Under the pieces are notes generated by a model, which was not told where the DNA came from, searched no databases, and saw only the letters and a program-made list of their open reading frames with translations. Positions 10,876-22,569 of a stretch of DNA of 64,000 nt are shown here, piece after piece. Each line of letters opens with the position of its first letter. The stretch's first letter is position 1. Source of the stretch: Craterostigma plantagineum. Taxonomy: Eukaryota > Streptophyta > Magnoliopsida > Lamiales > Linderniaceae. The stretch lies in contig JAPQWV010000357.1 of assembly GCA_027422505.1 (NCBI GenBank), forward strand, positions 62,001 through 126,000, written 5' to 3'. The position numbers and the translations under genes were made by a program.

Positions 10876-11169
10876 TGTTAGGAATATTTTAAAAGTGTCC
10901 AAAATATTTATCCTTAGTCTTTTGTATTTCTTTATGATGTATTTTATGTGTTAATTCCTAGTTATTTGGGTTGTGGTTGTAATGGGCTTATTAGGGGCCA
11001 AATGGACTTAATACCTTTCCAAGGTATTTAAGCCTAAACCCTAACCATCATTAGTAAGTTTTCCATTTACTAAAATCTCACTTATTCAACACTAAACCTC
11101 TAAAGCATACTATTCACATCCAACGAAGGTTTAATCTGTTGAAGTGTTCTTGGATAAGCTGGATTAACA
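10876..11169 (+). repeat. 5' LTR of C (294 bp)
   Basis: Begins TGTTAGGAATATTTT and ends GGATTAACA, two bases before the primer-binding site. It contains CAAGGTATTTAAGCC as a possible core promoter near 11023. No partner LTR is visible, so the left end rests on the TG and on family-like structure. Confidence 0.75.
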
Positions 11170-11171
11170 AG

Positions 11172-11183
11172 TGGTATCAGAGC
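11172..11183 (+). other. Primer-binding site of C
   Basis: TGGTATCAGAGC, the exact complement of the plant initiator-Met tRNA 3' end, two bases after the LTR. Confidence 0.9.
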
Positions 11184-12068
11184 AAGCGTGTAGGTGAGGA
11201 AACTTCATTTCAAGCTTTAAAGAATCGAGCAGTGTGAGTTCCTTTCATTTTTTAGCTTTTGTCACAAAGCTCAAATTCGTGGGTTCAAACTGTTATTGGG
11301 TGTTTTTATGCTTTGCTAAGACTGCTATTAGTTTAGCTATCAGTTTTGGGAATTACCAAGTCAGTTTCTGTCGGGTTTGAGTCACACTGGTTGGAATATT
11401 TATATGAAAGAAGAAGAACAGCTCTGTTATTCGTTCTGTTCTTGAGTTTGCAAACGGCGCTGTACTAGGGTTAGGTTTTGCGAACTAATAGGCATCTGTC
11501 TACTTTGCGGTCGGAAGTTCACGAATTCATTGTCATCACTTCGCGAGTCGGGAGTTCGCGGATTTATGTTTCTCAACACTTCGCAAATTGAAGGTCTCAT
11601 CACTTCGCAAATCCGGTCATATTCGCGAATAGTTGCAACTTCGCGAACTTCATATTCCGCGAATTCAAAGCACTTTGCGAACCCGAACATTTCACGAATT
11701 AGGACAATTTCACGTTTTCAGTCTTCTATTCGCAAACTCTAGACCAATTCGCGATCCAGCCAATTTGCGAACTCGATCATCTTTTGCGAATCAGCCCCTT
11801 AAGTCACTTCGCGATCCTTCACTTCGCGAACCATAAGTCTGCGAATTGAACTTTGCGAACCAATTGAGGAAGCAAATTTCACGAACCCGTATCACTTCAC
11901 GAACTTTATCTAACTCCCAATTTTCGAATTCACATACCTAACAAAATTTCGTGAATTAAACGTTTGTCTCAAAGTCAATTCTCAAAATTCAACTATGACC
12001 AAAATTTTCAAACTCAGATTTAATTTTCCTCACATTACACGTCAACGATCATATCCAAAACACAAGAA
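11184..12068 (+). repeat. Leader of C with dispersed TTCGCGAA-type units
   Basis: From about 11445 to 11960 the leader consists largely of variants of CACTTCGCGAACC and TTTGCGAACT at roughly 15-25 bp spacing. Overlapping short ORFs on both strands (for example 11530-11742 plus, 11690-11427 minus) are by-products of this repeat. A similar CGCGAA-rich block occurs in the G1 LTRs. Confidence 0.65.
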
Positions 12069-14000
12069 ATGGACTCCATTAGCATGGGAAATGATGTTAG
12101 ACCTCTCATCATCCGACATGGAGAGTATGCAGTTTGGAAGAGAAGGTTCATCAACTTCATTGAAAGCAAGGACAATTCTGATAACTTGCTTGAATCTATT
12201 TACAATGGACCTAAGCAGTACTGGACCATCATCCCAGCCACAAGCACTACCACCCCTGCAAGAGAAGCACAGTGTATCTTGAAGACTGTCGACAAATGCA
12301 ATGGCGAAAAAAAACTGCGACTTAAGGCCGATAAAGTCGCAAAATCATACATGATGCAAGCCATTCCCAGCGACATTCTTGATGCAACTCAAATGTGGTG
12401 AAAGTTTAAAAGAAATGTGGGATGCCCTATGGATCACGATGGAGGGAACAGAGGTAAACACAATGGCAAGCATGGCAAATACCCTCATCTCTTACGATCG
12501 CTTTCAGGCAAACAAAGGAGAAACTCTTCAGGAAACATTCCACCGATTCCTTGTTCTCCTAAATGAACTAAAAATGTATGGAATTATGAAAAATGTAATG
12601 GAGGTCAACATCAAGTTCCGTGGATCACTTCATCCAAAATGGAAAGCAATAGCAATCATGATAAGACAAATGAACGATTTGACCAAAGTCAGTATCCACA
12701 CTTATTCGACCATCTCAATCAGCACTCCAATTATGTGGAGAAAAGAAGGGAGGAAGCTAGGCCAGTGGGAAGCGACACAATCGCACTTATGACTGAACCA
12801 TCATCAAGGAAGCAATCAAAGGACAAGGAGATCATCCAGACATCTCAAGCTCAGGAGGGAGGAGATTCAGACACTGATGGAGAACTCAAGGATCTCACAA
12901 AACATGGGGATAAGGAAATCACACTCAGGGAACTTGCAAAACAACTCCTTTTGGTTTCAAACTTTGTACAGAAGAAATACTGTAAAAAGCCTGGATCCTC
13001 ATCCAACCGTCAAAGAACTTCCTCTACTTCAAAGGGAAAAGCTCAAGATGAAGAACATAATCCTTAAACCATCTCTCAAGCCGGTAAATGCTTCAATTAT
13101 GGAAAAATTGGACACTTTGCCAGAGAATGCAGATTGCCAAAGAAAACTATTATCGAAGAAAAGTTCAATTGGCCGAGCAGAAGGAGAAGGGAATGGTCTT
13201 GATGGCTGAACAGGATCGTTGGCCAGACTGGATGACGAAAAGGTTGAAGCTGAAGCTGAAGGAAGTGAATCAGAAAAGGAAACCAACAACAGCTCAGATA
13301 TGGTTGAGGTAAGCGAAGCAGACTATGACTCATTACTTAAAATGAAAAATGAATTTCTCTATAAATCGAATAAACAGGGTAAAAAGAAATTTAGAGAATT
13401 AGAGGCAATCTAGAAGTTCTAGATAAGTTTAGATATGAGAGTGCATGTGAGACAAATTGTATACTTGTTGCTAATGAGAAAATCACAAAGCTAGAAGCTC
13501 AAGTGCTGAAATCCGAGGCTAAAGCCAAGGAGTTAGCCGTAGAAATGAGGTCCCATAGAGATAAAGCCATGGACACCTCAATAAAATATGACCTACTCTG
13601 TAAGGAACGGGAAAGACTATACTCCAAGATTAAAAAATTTGAGGACCTCTTAACCCCACAAGAAGAGACAGAACAGACATTATTCTAAAATAGAATTGCC
13701 GATGTCAACTTCTACAATCCCCATAAGGGAGTTGGTTTTGAAAACCCATGTTTGTTAAAGAAAGGTATAACCGATGCACCGTATCTATATGATGTCCAAT
13801 ATATACAGTCACGCTGTATGACAGAACTCATGATTTTTGTCAGTGAATCCGAAAAGGATGAGACGCACAAGAAAGCTTAGATATCATTTGATTCTTCTGA
13901 AGTATCTCCTTCAATAGGTCGGATTCAGACTCGAATTCAGTTATCATCAGATTATATGCCTGAATGCATAAAGAAAATTAGTGATCTCCACTCTCGAAAG
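12069..14000 (+). pseudogene. gag: Copia gag of element C, multiply frameshifted
   Basis: The start at 12069 (MDSISMGNDVRP) is chosen because it matches the gag start context of the SIRE-like family and opens the copia capsid region: YAVWKRRFINFIESK, LKADKVAKSYMMQAIP, WDALWITMEGTEV and SYDRFQANKGETLQETFHRF. Reading needs frame changes near 12390 and 12680. A zinc knuckle follows at about 13087-13134 (CFNYGKIGHFARECR), where the second Cys of the CCHC motif is Tyr. After it come acidic and coiled-coil regions (13219-13690) and a block like NFYNPHKGVGFENP (13709-13750). No protease or integrase is reached. The predicted nucleic-acid-binding knuckle is damaged; the copy looks dead. Confidence 0.75.
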
Positions 14001-14008
14001 AGAGAGAA

Positions 14009-14369
14009 TGTTAGGACCCCAATTATCCAACCTAGATCGAATTACTAAGAATCGAATAGCAAATCTAAGAAATTCGAGAGCTTACGATTGAGATTTGTTT
14101 ACGAAGAAAGCTTGGGAGAGAAGCAACGTTGAGAGCACTCAAGGGAGGCGAAAATCTTCTCTCTAAATTTTCAATTCTATTTTCGATATGAATTCCCTTG
14201 TACAACGCACTCCTAATTTTCTTAGGAGTTCACTTATATATACCACCTCGTGGTATATTTAAACAAGTAGTCCTACAAAATGACTAATTACTATTCAGTC
14301 CAAGACTACTAACTTGCATAGCAAGACATGATAACTATATTAATTGAATACAATTAAATAGTTCCAACA
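14009..14369 (-). repeat. 3' LTR of N2 (361 bp)
   Basis: On the minus strand it starts TGTTGGAACTATTTAATTG and ends GGGGTCCTAACA. A purine tract lies immediately before it. It keeps the family layout, with a TATA region inside an inverted repeat (TATACCAC...GTGGTATA near 14238-14262), although the sequence differs from the TGTAG-type LTRs. Confidence 0.8.
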
Positions 14370-14382
14370 ATCTCCCCCTTTG
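14370..14382 (-). other. Polypurine tract of N2
   Basis: AAAGGGGGAGATT on the minus strand, directly before the LTR start. Confidence 0.8.
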
Positions 14383-14385
14383 AAT

Positions 14386-15010
14386 TCAATTTTTTATATA
14401 GCGCGGGTTGTCTTCGTCTTGCAAGTGGAAAGAGTCCTCGAGTCCTTGAATCTCCTCTGTTAGAAAATCTTCAAGCTCACCTGGTCTTCTAGGCATCGGC
14501 TTTTTCTTCGAATCTTCTTTCGAAGTTCTTCTCCCAGATGCCGTAAGATGTACGAAGTTACTTGCCGGATATTCGGAAGTCCGCGTTCCATTTCTCCCCT
14601 TGAAAGCACACGAAACTCGAAACTCCCCCTATTTGGGTCAACCTTGTGGTGAGATCAAGAATCCGATGTGAGGTTTGGAGAGGTGAACACGATTGGCAAC
14701 TTCGATCATTGATGTAGTGGACTCAGTTGGCAACTTCAGTACTTGATGATGCTTGAGTCACGTGTCATTCGGTCCTCAGTCCTTGCTTCTTCTTCCGGAA
14801 GCAGGGGCATGAAGAGTCGAAGAGAGGGCTCGGGGTTTAGCCATCTTCTCCGTTTCGCCAGATTCGTCTTCTCCGAACGGAAGTTGTCTGGTTCGGCCTC
14901 GAAGAAGCATCTCTAGTTCCAGAAGAAGGTAGGCCGCCTCTTTCTTTTGCTAAATCTTCGAGAGCAGAGTTCGAAGTGGTGGTTGGAAGATCTTGAAAAG
15001 CGTCCACTTC
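14386..15010 (-). pseudogene. 3' extra ORF, C-terminal part (N2 copy)
   Basis: On the minus strand a readable end encodes MPRRPGELEDFLTEEIQGL and then an acidic tail ending at a TGA (14388-14386), about 16 bases before the LTR. Further upstream near 14820-14760 the phrase LPEEE matches PLLPEEE of P1 (near 8135), and 14955-14870 matches the linker of N4. Only scattered blocks survive; the conserved DLQ and KFCDGT blocks are not seen here, so it is partial or rearranged. Unlike P1, the stop lies before the LTR. Confidence 0.5.
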
Positions 15011-17072
15011 ACACACCTGAAATCACTAAAAGGCTCCCCCGAGGATTTAGTCGTTTAAAAAGATCCAAGAAAGTACACTCTAAAGGTGTAAACATGAATT
15101 ATAACAGTTAAAATTACTCCCCCTTAAATTCATATTACTCCCCCTCAGTTCATGCTCATCGGAAACATATGACGGAGTAATTTCAAAATCTTAGAGTAAT
15201 GTTTCATTTTATTTCCATTCTCCCCCTTAATTCATGATTTCGCCCACTAAGAATCATGACTCCCCTCAAATAGTGTGCATATAGTGTTTACAGTTATGCA
15301 AAGATATACATATTCACCAAGATATGCATATGAGAATTTTAACACATATGACACAAGGAGTAGTAACGCATATAATCATTTCAGCATATATGCATGAATT
15401 CTTAAGCATGCATATGAAAATTTGTGTAACCATTTAAGTAAGAAATATTTCGCTTTTAAACAAGCCTGTGCCAATGCATGTGCGCATTTGAAAATGTGCG
15501 AAATTTTTCATGTATACGAAAAACAATGCAAGTAAAATAATGCAAAAATAAAAAATGTATAAAAAATGTGAAAAAAAATATGCAAAGAAATAAAAGTAAA
15601 GAAATATTAAAAAACTATACGATTTTTATATTTATTATTTTTTTATTTTTTTTATTTTAGGGTCAGATTACGTCACTTTGATCATGTCCACGCAAAAATT
15701 TCACATGACACATATAATAACAATTTGCCGTCAAGTCATGTCGTCAAACTAAAGTCCTAAGTTCATAGAGTGATGCATTTCGACAACTCTCACGAGATTC
15801 GCTCTACCGCTCAATTATTTTTATCATGGGATTTATATACTAGATATATCACTCATGTCAAGACAGGCAAAATTATATCAATTAACCTGCTATCAAGGCG
15901 CTTTTAATCATTTCAACGAGCGAGAGACCGTGGATTCGGAATCAAAGGGACTTAGGGATTTAGTATTTTGGTTCTGACTTAGAAGGGAAGGGAAATATTT
16001 AGGAATTGTGGACTAAAAATCTTCTTCCTTTTCTTCGTCGTCCTCTTCACCGGCATTTTCTTTTCCATCCTTAAACTTTTTCATATTATTCTACACTTGC
16101 TCAAGCTGAAGCTCCGCTTTTCTACGAGGCTGAGAGATTATCTAAGGTGGAGTTCTTCTTGTTGGTTCTCGGGTAAATACCGTGCTTCTCTTCTTTTAAT
16201 CCCTAGAGAGGTTTCAAAGATTATCGATGTGGAGAAGTTCACAGTTATAGAATTCGAACCCAAGGCCATGCTCCTCTTCTCGTCTCGATATAAGACTAGA
16301 TTATCGTCGGAGAAGTTCATTTCGTGGTGCTCATCTTCCAGCCATTCTGACGAGTTTACGAGATTATCGAAGGAGGAGTTCACAGCAAGATCCATGCCCT
16401 CTTCTTATGATTTCTAGAAGATTTCAATAATTAGGAAGGCATGTTCTTTTGGACTATTTTTGCGCGTTGAGCAATACCTTCTTTTGTCATCATCCTCTTT
16501 TTTTATTATTTTCTCCCCCTCCTTTTCTCATTTGAACAACCATCCGAAGAGTATAGAAGACGGTTGAAGGCTGGGAATGGGATTCAAAGGAAGAAAAGGA
16601 CATCGGAAAAGGCTCAAAGTGGATGACTAAGGGCTAATGTGGGGAAACAAAATTTATAAGGCCGAGTGAGGAATAACCTAAGCACCCTTATCATTTTCCT
16701 AACGATCTAAGGCAAGGTGAGTATGAAGTCAAGTATCACTAGTTAAGACAAGTAATTGATGTGTGACTTACTCGAGAAATAGATCCAAAGAAAGAAAAGA
16801 ATAAGGGTTGAATCCTCACATATGTATATTGGCTTTGTGTCTAGTGGAGCAACTTAATGACCTTTAGACTGACAAAATTAAGCAATTAAATCGATCGCAT
16901 GTCGGGGTAAAATTCTAAGTGACTTTAGCTCAAAGCATCCTAAAGGATTTCGTCATCCCCCTTTATTTTGTTTTATTATAAAAAAATTTATTTATTTCAC
17001 GCAAGATAAAGCATATAAGCAAAGAAAACACATAGCATAGAACATTCAGTAGAAGATCAGGTAAAGCACATA
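15011..17072 (-). other. 3' spacer of N2
   Basis: Matches the P1 and N3 spacers on the minus strand. An internal purine tract (AAAGGGGGATGACG, 16964-16951) precedes TGACGAAATCC. The stretch 15530-15662 is very A/T-rich. The ORFs at 16097-16417 plus and 16395-16138 minus overlap on opposite strands and match no known protein; the block is conserved as DNA in every copy. Confidence 0.65.
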
Positions 17073-17611
17073 TTACGGAAGATTCAACATGCCTAGTTTT
17101 CCGACAAGTAATTGAAATCGTTTTTCATCCAATGCCTTGGTGAAAATGTCAGCTAGTTGGCGCGAAATACATGTCTATGGTGCCTTTTTCTACATGATCT
17201 TTGATAAAGTGATATCTAATGTCTATGTGTGCTGTGCGTGAGTGATGAACAGGATTGCAAGTAATAGCGATGGCACTTTGACTATCACTATATATGGGTA
17301 TATTGTTTAAATTGTACCCATAGTCGCGAAGCTGAGTCCGCATCCACAGCATCTGGGAGCAACAACTGGCGGCAGCCACGTATTCTACTTCGGCCGTCGA
17401 AGTTGACACACAGTTCTGCTTTTTGGATGACCAGCAGACCAGCTTTTCGCCTAGAAATTGAGCGCCACCGGACGTGCTTTTCCTGTCCATTCGGCAACCT
17501 GCATAATCAGCGTCAGTATAGCCGATACGCTTGAAATTCGTACCCTTTGGATACTATAGTCCAAGGGTAGAAGTGCCCTTAAGGTAACGCGGAATCCTTT
17601 TAACCGCGAGC
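17073..17611 (-). pseudogene. pol: Copia RT end and RNase H (N2)
   Basis: From right to left: the KRIPRYLKG region of RT, then RNase H with STSTAEVEYVAAASCC, IYSDSQSAIAIT and [16 protein letters not shown]. The catalytic carboxylates appear present in these blocks, except that AEAEY is AEVEY and the preceding Asp block is split by a frame change near 17497. The terminal GMLNLP and TAA stop are at 17090-17073. The 5' portion is cut at 17611 by the junction with P2. Confidence 0.8.
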
Positions 17612-19751
17612 ATATTCATCATGTCAAAGGCGTATCGAGTTTACATCAAGTCCAACCGATCAATTAAAAAAAGCTACAACGTCACTTTCCACGAAGTGAC
17701 AGATATGGCTCCTGCACACCTCAGTTCAGGACCCGTACCAAACCCGATGGCTTCTAAATACGACAGTTCAGAACCCGCATACACTGGTGTGTTGGCACAA
17801 AACCAACAGAAGATGGCAACAACTTCAGATTCAACGTCTGAAGAAACACTGAAACTTAAGTTGGAAGATTTGGACTCTCTCTTTTAGTCCGTATATCGAT
17901 CAGAAAACATTATAGCAACACCGTTAGTGGACCCCCCACTCGACGAGGCCGGTATACCGAGCTCTTCCAATGTCCTACCTTACCTGATTCAGAATTACCA
18001 TAGATCAATGTTGAACCTACAACAGTAAATGAGGAAGTCTCATCAGAATCACTTCCAAATGCAGAATCTGACTTACCTCAACCTCATGAACAATCTGAAA
18101 TCATTAGAAGTCTCAGTCCGTAAATGACCGATGCGTCTAGCTCTGCACCACCTCATGAGCGAAAATGGACCCAAGCACATCCGGTTGATCAGATTTGTGG
18201 TGATCCTTCACGTGGAGTACGAACACGTCACCAACACAGTTTATTCAGCTGCTTCTTAAGCCAAAACGAGCCAACTAAGGTAGCAGACGCACTAAAAGAC
18301 CCGGATTGGGTAATAGCAATGCAAGATGAAATCAACCAATTTGAGCGTCTTCAAGTCTGGACCCTAGTATGCCGTCCGCATGGAAAACAATCATCGGAAC
18401 GAATGTGTATTTAAAAACAAAAAGAATGAAGATGGCGAAGTGATTAGGAATCAAGCTAGATTGGTTGCGAGGGCTATCACCAACAGGAAGGAATTGACTA
18501 CGACGAGCCATATGCTCCCGTTGCCCGATTCGAAGCCATTCGTCTCTTCCTGGCTTATGCGGCTCATAAAGACTTCCAAGTCTACCAAATGGATGTAAAA
18601 ACCACCTTTCTCAATGGCGTACTAAAAGAGGAAGTCTACGTCGCTCAGCCAGAAGGCTTTGTAGATCAAACACATCCTGATCACGTCTATCGATTGGAAA
18701 AAGCTGCTCTCTACGGACTGAAACAAGCTCCACGCGCTTGGTATGACGTCTTGAGTGATTTCCTCGTAAAATCCTTATTTATCCGAGGAACGATCGATAC
18801 AATCCTCTTCATAAAATGGCAAGACGTCCAAGTTTATGTAGACGACATCATATTCGGATCAACAAATCCACAGCTATGCAAGAGATTTGGAGAATTGATG
18901 AAGAGCAAATTTGAAATGAGCCGCATGGGAGAGATGCAGTTCTTCTTAGGACTTCAAGTAAGGCAGCTCGATGATGGGATATTCATCAGTCAGACTAAAT
19001 ACATCAAGGACATTCAGAGCATGCCACTCAGCACTCCCATGTCCACAAGCTGCAAGTTAGATGCCGATCCCACAGGAAAAGCGGTCGACATTACATTGTA
19101 TCGCAGCATCATCGGCTCTCTTCTTTATCTCACCTCAAGCCGACCAAACATCTTGTTTGCCACATGTTTATGTGCCCGTTTCCAAGCCGATCCCAAAGAA
19201 TCTCACATGCTTGCGGTGAAGCGAATTCTACGTTACCTTAAGGGCACCGCCACTTTAGAGGACTATGGTATCCTAAAGAAACAAATTCAAATTAATTGCC
19301 TATACTGACGCTGAGCTGGTTGCCGAATGGACAAGAAAAGCTCATCCGCTGGCGCTCAATTTTTAGGCGAAAAACTAGTCTGCTGGTCATCCAAAAAGCA
19401 GAACTGCGTCTCAACATCGACGGCCGAGGCAGAATACGTCGCGACTGCCAGCTGTTGCTCGCCAAATGCTATGGATGAGGACTCAGCTTCGCGATTATGG
19501 GGACAATCTAAATAATATACCCACTTATAGCGATAGCCAAAGTGCCATTGCGATTACATGTAATCCTGTTCACCACTCACGCACAAAACACATAGACATA
19601 CGGTATCACTTCATCAAAGATCACGTAGAAAAAGGCACGACTGACATGTATTTTGTGAACAAGGAATATCAAGTAGCCGACATTTTCACCAAGGCTTTGC
19701 ATACAATTCCAATTCCTTGTCGGAAAATTAGGCATGTTGAACCTTCCGTGA
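17612..19751 (+). pseudogene. pol: Copia pol: integrase tail, RT and RNase H (P2)
   Basis: Order: integrase C-terminal KAYRVYIKSN (17626), a linker (17700-18290) with HERKWTQAHPVDQI, RT from DPDWVIAMQDEINQFERLQVW (18300), [20 protein letters not shown] (18580), [29 protein letters not shown] and the catalytic [11 protein letters not shown] (18830-18862, both Asp present). Then [19 protein letters not shown], RNase H STSTAEAEYVA, YSDSQSAIAIT and HIDIRYHF. Stop at 19749-19751 after MLNLP. Frameshifts occur near 17887, 18400, 18590, 19260, 19310 and 19480. It preserves the uninterrupted equivalent of the G1 insertion site (18320-18345). Confidence 0.85.
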
Positions 19752-21139
19752 TTTGTGCACAATATGATCCTATGTGCTTTCTCGTATTCTATGCTATGTG
19801 TTTTCTATACTTAAAAATGTTATATCTTGCATGAAATTTTTAATTAAAAAATATATATATAAAATAATAATAATAAATAAATAAATAATACAATGAAAAA
19901 ATTATTATTATACATATAAGTATAATATTAGGGGTATGACGATATCTTTAGGATGCTCGATCTACGTCACGAGTAGAATTCACTGACATAAGACTGATTC
20001 TTGCTTAAATTTTGTCAGTCTAAGTCGCATTCTTGTGTCACTTAGGTATTGAGTTTGTTCCACTAAGACACAAAACCACTTCTTATAAGTGAGGATTCTA
20101 GCCTTTTATTACTCTCGCTGGATCTTTTCTTGAGTGAGTCACACATTAATTGCTTGTCATTAACTTGTCATTCTCGGCTTCATACTTGCCGTGTAATAGA
20201 TCGTTGTGAACATGATTAGGGCACTTAGGAAACTCCTCACTTGGCCAAATCTAAATTTTCATTCCTTGAATATTGCCTTTAGTCATCCATTTTGAGCTTT
20301 CTCCGAATTCCTTTTCTTAAATTTAAACCCCTTTATGGCTTCAACCGACAATTTAATGATTTTGACGCAATATTAGTTCAAGAAAAGGAGCGGGAGAATA
20401 ACTAGACGACAAATAATAAAATGACAAAAGAAGGAGAAAAACGCACACGAGGAATGCTCAACGCACAACAAACAGGTCAAAAGAACCTGCCTTCTCTACT
20501 ATGACACTCTCAAAACATTTAAGACGAGGCATGGATCTTGATGTGAACTTCTCCATAGATAATCTCGTACACTCGTCAGAACGGCTGGAAAGAGGAGCGC
20601 CTAGAAGTGAACTTCTCCAACGATAATCCGGTCTTATATCGAGAACGAGAAGAGGAGCACGGCCTTGGGTTCGAATTCCATAACCATGAACTTCTTCAAA
20701 TCGATAATCTCTGAAACCTCTCTAGGGAATAAGAGAAGAGGAGCATGGTATCGGCCCGAGAACGAACAAGAAGAACTTCGCCCAAGATAATCTCTCAGCC
20801 TCGTAGAGAAGCGGAGCTTCAGCTTGAGCAAGTGCAGACGAATATGAAAAAAAATAAAGGATGAGAATGAAAAGACGAAACAGAAAAATGCCGGAGTAAA
20901 GGAGAACGACAAAGAAACGGAAGATGACATAAACCCTATTTTGCCCAAACATTATCATTCCCTTCAAAGTCAGAGCCAAATTAAAATCCCTCAAAGTCCA
21001 TTTGATTCCGAATCGACGGTCTCTTACAAAGCCAAAATGATTAAAAGCGCCTCGATCACAGGTATTTTGACTTAATATTACATGTGTTGACTTGAGCGAT
21101 ATGAATATATAATCCCTAGTCAAAGAAATTAAAAGAGTG
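19752..21139 (+). other. 3' spacer of P2
   Basis: Non-coding; matches 2702-4010 of P1. It includes an A/T microsatellite (19845-19915), the internal G-rich tract before TGACGATATC near 19930, and a block at 20550-20830 that is near-identical in all copies. Minus-strand frames here (20948-20634, 21174-20722) are shadows of the spacer. Confidence 0.65.
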
Positions 21140-21487
21140 TGTAGAGTATCAATTTTAATCGTGCTTGATTTCATTAGTTGTCCTTGTAATTAGGGGCTTT
21201 ATGAATAGTAGTCCTTAGATTAGGACTAGTTTGATATATACCAAGTTTGTTTGGTATAAATAGTTGTACACACATTGAGAAATAGACAGAAAATTAGATA
21301 ATCAATCCGAAAGGCTGCCGAATTCAATTCTAGAGCGAGAAACAGCAAGACTTTCTCACACTAAAGGAACTCTCTCTCGTGTTCTTCGAGTGAAGGTTTT
21401 CGATCGAAATTCATATTTCAAAATTCTAATCGATTTCCTTAGAATTCATGTCTAGGATTGATTGTATTGACAAACGGGGACCTAACA
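21140..21487 (+). repeat. 5' LTR of P3 (348 bp)
   Basis: TGTAGAGTATC...CCTAACA, with TATAAATA at 21255-21262 behind the TACCAA...TTGGTA inverted repeat. Followed two bases later by the primer-binding site. Confidence 0.9.
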
Positions 21488-21489
21488 AT

Positions 21490-21501
21490 TGGTATCAGAG
21501 A
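21490..21501 (+). other. Primer-binding site of P3
   Basis: TGGTATCAGAG is intact for 11 bases; the twelfth base is A where the canonical site has C. Confidence 0.8.
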
Positions 21502-22569
21502 AGATTCGTTCTGTTTTGAATCGAAATTATTAGAATTCGGATCGAAATTTATATTCTGGAACTGAGTGAAGAACAGTTTTGGCGCGAAATAGTTTTCGAT
21601 CTGAATTGCCTAATTCTATGTGTATTTGATTTGATTTTGATGTTTCTGTGTTTGTTCTAGCAATAGAAATCGATGGCGATTAGATCCGTAGCAATTTGAA
21701 TATCAATTGAGCAAAATAGATCAGATTTGAATCGTTACTGTTTGCGCGAAGAACAAACTTGAACACAGTTTGATTTTGATTAAAATTGACATATTTTGCT
21801 TCATAATGTATTTAATTGTCTGTTCGTGCAAATCAAACTTCTGATTACGAGCAGAAACCTGCAATTTCATAGTCTAATTCATCGTTTTTGGTTGAATAAG
21901 GGTTAATTAGGGTTCTGATTTTATTCGCGGAACTTCAATTTTTCTCGCTAAAGTTTTCGATAGCAGAAATTTCTCGATCGGAAAACTCCGCGCGAAAATT
22001 TTTATCAATCAGAACTCTAAGTCAGCACAAAAATCGTCTTTACTAAGAACGATTTTAGTAGAAGAATTTTTCGAGTCCTACTTAGCGAAAAACATTTTCG
22101 ACGAAGACCTATTTTGACCTTGGCGCTCGCAAAACTTACCGTCGAAATTTATTTCGGTCAAAACTAATACTGTTTGACAAAGCGAAAATTACTTGTGCTC
22201 GAAAAACTTTTTCGGTCAACGAATTTATTCTGACTAAGCGAGAAACCTACCTTAAGTACTGTTTCTTGCGGTCGAAATAAAATCACGATTAAAAGATTTT
22301 TCTCGATCGAAAGTTTATGCACAAATTATTCTCGCTCGAACATTTGCTCGCTGATGCACTTTCTCGCACGAGAACAGTGATGCATTTCAATCACGACTGA
22401 ATTATTTTCGATCAAAAATCTAAAGATAGAATCGAAAATAATTCTCGACTGCTTTAATATCAAACGCTACTAACTAATTTGCTACTTGTGAAGCACATAA
22501 CATCGCTCAAATCCATCAAAACAACAAACGAAGATCCTTCGTCAATAAAAAAAAAGGAGCAAAGAAGAG
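21502..22569 (+). other. Leader of P3
   Basis: About 1.07 kb, non-coding, colinear with the N1, P4 and N3 leaders, and dense in TTTCTCGATCGAAAA-like units between 21950 and 22450. The gag ATG expected near its end is missing; a deletion brings an A-rich tract next to mid-gag sequence at about 22550. Confidence 0.65.

Larger units (their letters stand above)
10876..14008 (+). mobile_element. C: 5' part of a second Ty1/copia family
   Basis: A 294-bp LTR with TG...CA ends, an exact tRNA-iMet primer-binding site, a leader of about 0.9 kb and a broken gag. Sequence and LTR differ from the SIRE-like copies, although gag is distantly similar, including the FYNP...GxGFENP block. The element stops at 14008, where the minus-strand LTR of N2 begins; pol and the 3' LTR are not in the window. 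Confidence 0.8.
14009..17611 (-). mobile_element. N2: 3' part of a SIRE-like copia, distinct LTR subfamily
   Basis: Read leftwards: RT/RNase H end (17611-17073), 3' spacer, C-terminal part of the 3' extra ORF, polypurine tract and a 361-bp LTR. The internal parts match P1 and N3, but the LTR begins TGTTGGAAC rather than TGTAG, so it belongs to another subfamily. It is broken at 17611, where it meets P2 head to head. Confidence 0.75.
17612..21139 (+). mobile_element. P2: pol fragment and 3' spacer of a SIRE-like copia
   Basis: Starts in the integrase C-terminus, without an LTR or gag, head to head with N2. It runs through the linker, RT, RNase H and the first part of the 3' spacer, where the 5' LTR of P3 starts at 21140. 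The spacer continuation expected after GAGTG (as in P1, GAGTGCTAGAGTG) is not found directly downstream. Confidence 0.8.

Noticed and set aside
11427..11836. Overlapping frames on both strands in the copia C leader
   Set aside because: Arise from the TTCGCGAA repeat, which lacks stop codons in several frames.
20634..21174. Minus-strand frames of 104 and 150 residues in the P2 spacer
   Set aside because: The region is conserved as DNA in all copies but the frames are not kept open in the equivalents at 3600-3900, 16000-16400 and 38300-38500.
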